Source: an uncultured Paludibacter sp.
GTDB lineage: Bacteria > Bacteroidota > Bacteroidia > Bacteroidales > Paludibacteraceae
Reading direction: 5' to 3'
Assembly: GCA_937897985.1 (NCBI GenBank)
Contig: CALCBD010000031.1
Location: 62,001 to 126,000 of the forward strand
DNA length: 64,000 nt
Shown here: positions 62,835 through 64,000 of the stretch, one piece after another
How positions within the stretch are numbered: position 1 is the stretch's first letter
How the letters are laid out: each line of letters opens with the position of its first letter
Program-made: the position numbers and the translations under genes
The notes under the pieces: generated by a model
Told to the model about the DNA's origin: nothing
The model's input: only the letters and a program-made list of their open reading frames with translations
The model's database searches: none

Positions 62835-64000
62835 TCATTCATGTTTTTTTATCCAGTTCAGTATTGTATCAAGTGCTACGGGTGAAATGGTTTGTTCAAT
62901 ACTGACGTACTCGTTTGGCGACCCTGTTTTGCATTCCTGAAACAAGTGATTGAGTCCCGTCAGTTCTTTCACAGTGAAATCTTTGTTTCCTGCTTTCAGG
63001 AGTGCTTTCTCAATCGCTTTCAGATTTGGATTTGCCGGTACCTGAAGGTCTTTACTTCCAATAACAGCCAGTACCGGACATTTTATCTTTTCAAGTACTG
63101 GTGAGGGATTATAGCGTATGAAATTAAGCATCCATGGGCTTAATAATTGTTTGATTTGAGCTTCAATCATAGCATTATCGGTTTTTTCTGCCGTAGTGTC
63201 CAGTTCAGCAATTTCATTCTTAACTGAGTTTAAGTAGCCGGAAATTTTAACTTTAAGCGAATCTGTATTCGAAATTTGATCTGCTAATCTGAAAATTTCG
63301 CTATTAATTTGTCGTGTTTTTTGAATATTTTCTTCTTTCATTCCGTTGGCTCTTCCGATTAATTCCTGTTGTAGTAACAGAATATCGGCACCTTTTATTC
63401 CGGGACCTGCCATCAGAATGATAAAACTTACATTCTTGTTTCGGGAGGCCACTATAGGAGCAATCAAACCACCTTCACTGTGTCCGATCAATCCGATTTT
63501 TAGAGGGTCAATATCTTTACGGGTTTTCAGGTATTGAATTGCAGCTTCCACATCGTTTGCAAAATCAAAGGATGTTGCAACTGTAAAATTACCGGTTGAA
63601 GCGAAGCTCCCGCGATCGTCGTAACGCAAAACGGCAATTCCGTTTCGGGTCAGATAGTCTGATAAAACGAGAAATGGTTTATGTCCCAAAAGTTCTTCAT
63701 CTCTGTTTTGCGGACCACTTCCACTTATCAGTATCACGACAGGAAATTTACCTTTCGCATTAGGTTTTGTAAATGTACCCGCCAATACTACATTGTCTTT
63801 TATGTTTTCAAATTTGATATCTTCCGAAATATAGGTATAAGGTTTGACAGGTTCCTGTATGCGGCGGGGTTTTTCGACGGCTACAGCTTTGCGTGACAGA
63901 TCCATGCTGAATTTCTGACCAGCCTGAGTAAATGTCCCTTTAATTGAATCTGAATTATTAAAAATTCCCGAATAAACAATCTGAGCCGCTTTCAGCTCCA
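62835..64000 (-). CDS. Alpha/beta hydrolase (dienelactone hydrolase/peptidase S9-like), 5' end beyond the window
   Basis: The reading frame stays open through 64000, so the true N-terminus lies outside; an internal ATG at 63905 is not the start, because the upstream in-frame residues (ELKAAQIVYSGIFNNSDSIKGTF and on) continue as a plausible N-terminal domain. Hydrolase domain: FTKPNAKGKFPVVILISGSGPQNRDEE (oxyanion region), YDDRGSFASTG, GLIGHSEGGLIAPIVASR (nucleophile elbow GHSEG) and, near the end, GSKDLQVPAN and LNHLFQE (Asp and His of the triad). The N-terminal fragment resembles the DUF3887-type domain found before such hydrolases. Specificity unknown. Confidence 0.88.
   Translation of the reverse strand, partial: ELKAAQIVYSGIFNNSDSIKGTFTQAGQKFSMDLSRKAVAVEKPRRIQEPVKPYTYISEDIKFENIKDNVVLAGTFTKPNAKGKFPVVILISGSGPQNRDEELLGHKPFLVLSDYLTRNGIAVLRYDDRGSFASTGNFTVATSFDFANDVEAAIQYLKTRKDIDPLKIGLIGHSEGGLIAPIVASRNKNVSFIILMAGPGIKGADILLLQQELIGRANGMKEENIQKTRQINSEIFRLADQISNTDSLKVKISGYLNSVKNEIAELDTTAEKTDNAMIEAQIKQLLSPWMLNFIRYNPSPVLEKIKCPVLAVIGSKDLQVPANPNLKAIEKALLKAGNKDFTVKELTGLNHLFQECKTGSPNEYVSIEQTISPVALDTILNWIKKHE

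Noticed and set aside
1..64000. tRNA, rRNA or complete insertion sequence
   Set aside because: No cloverleaf-type sequence with CCA end, rRNA segment or transposase (DDE or HUH motifs) was recognised on reading; tRNAscan-SE and an IS search would settle it.

Overview
The window looks like a chromosome segment of a Bacteroidota bacterium, probably order Bacteroidales. It has a SusC/SusD polysaccharide utilization locus, a type IX secretion (T9SS) sorting tail, the trpBEGDCFA gene order, a short primary sigma factor of about 290 residues, and repeated -7 promoter boxes of the form TAnnTTTG. Genes lie on both strands. No rRNA, tRNA, CRISPR array or complete insertion sequence was recognised.

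Layout: 1-2.7 kb, a MarR-controlled EmrAB-type efflux operon (minus strand), cut by the window start. 3.0-7.3 kb, purL. 8.0-10.6 kb, a secreted GH3 glycosidase with a PA14 insert. 10.7-18.4 kb, the tryptophan operon trpBEGDCFA with a classical leader-peptide attenuator. 18.5-31.6 kb, a locus (GH3, SusC, SusD, surface glycan-binding lipoprotein, two GH30 enzymes, SGNH esterase) resembling Bacteroides beta-1,6-glucan loci, with an adjacent Nudix-type repressor and five copies of a GTGT-N7-ACA(C/A) operator. 31.6-33.2 kb, SemiSWEET and a T9SS-exported triple-repeat protein. 33.6-39.3 kb, rimP-nusA-infB and an acyltransferase. 39.5-50.6 kb, UvrD-type helicase, recA, mnmA, a truncated haemoglobin, an orphan sensor kinase, a DegP protease and rpoD. 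50.8-64 kb, a GH13 enzyme, a GATase, ssb, a DUF4403 lipoprotein, lon and several small enzymes and regulators, ending in a partial alpha/beta hydrolase.

The outstanding feature is a family of nine GC-rich, inverted-repeat-bounded elements confined to purL and the trp operon. One of them, 429 bp, carries an apparently intact DUF559 (PD-(D/E)xK, Vsr-like) nuclease domain and sits in frame inside purL. Two miniature copies (93 and 105 bp) also sit in frame in purL, so the protein is 1432 residues long; removing the three gives 1223, about the normal family length. Six more copies occupy every junction of the trp operon from the leader terminator to trpF. There they supply stop codons, start codons and N-terminal tags of about 20 residues for five of the enzymes. 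I infer a nuclease-bearing parent element plus MITE-like derivatives that tolerate, or are selected for, in-frame insertion. The one trp junction without such an element, trpF-trpA, instead holds a 10-bp tandem repeat with 28 units and no indels.

Limits: family names come from reading motifs, not from database searches. Promoters and operators are pattern matches and are untested.
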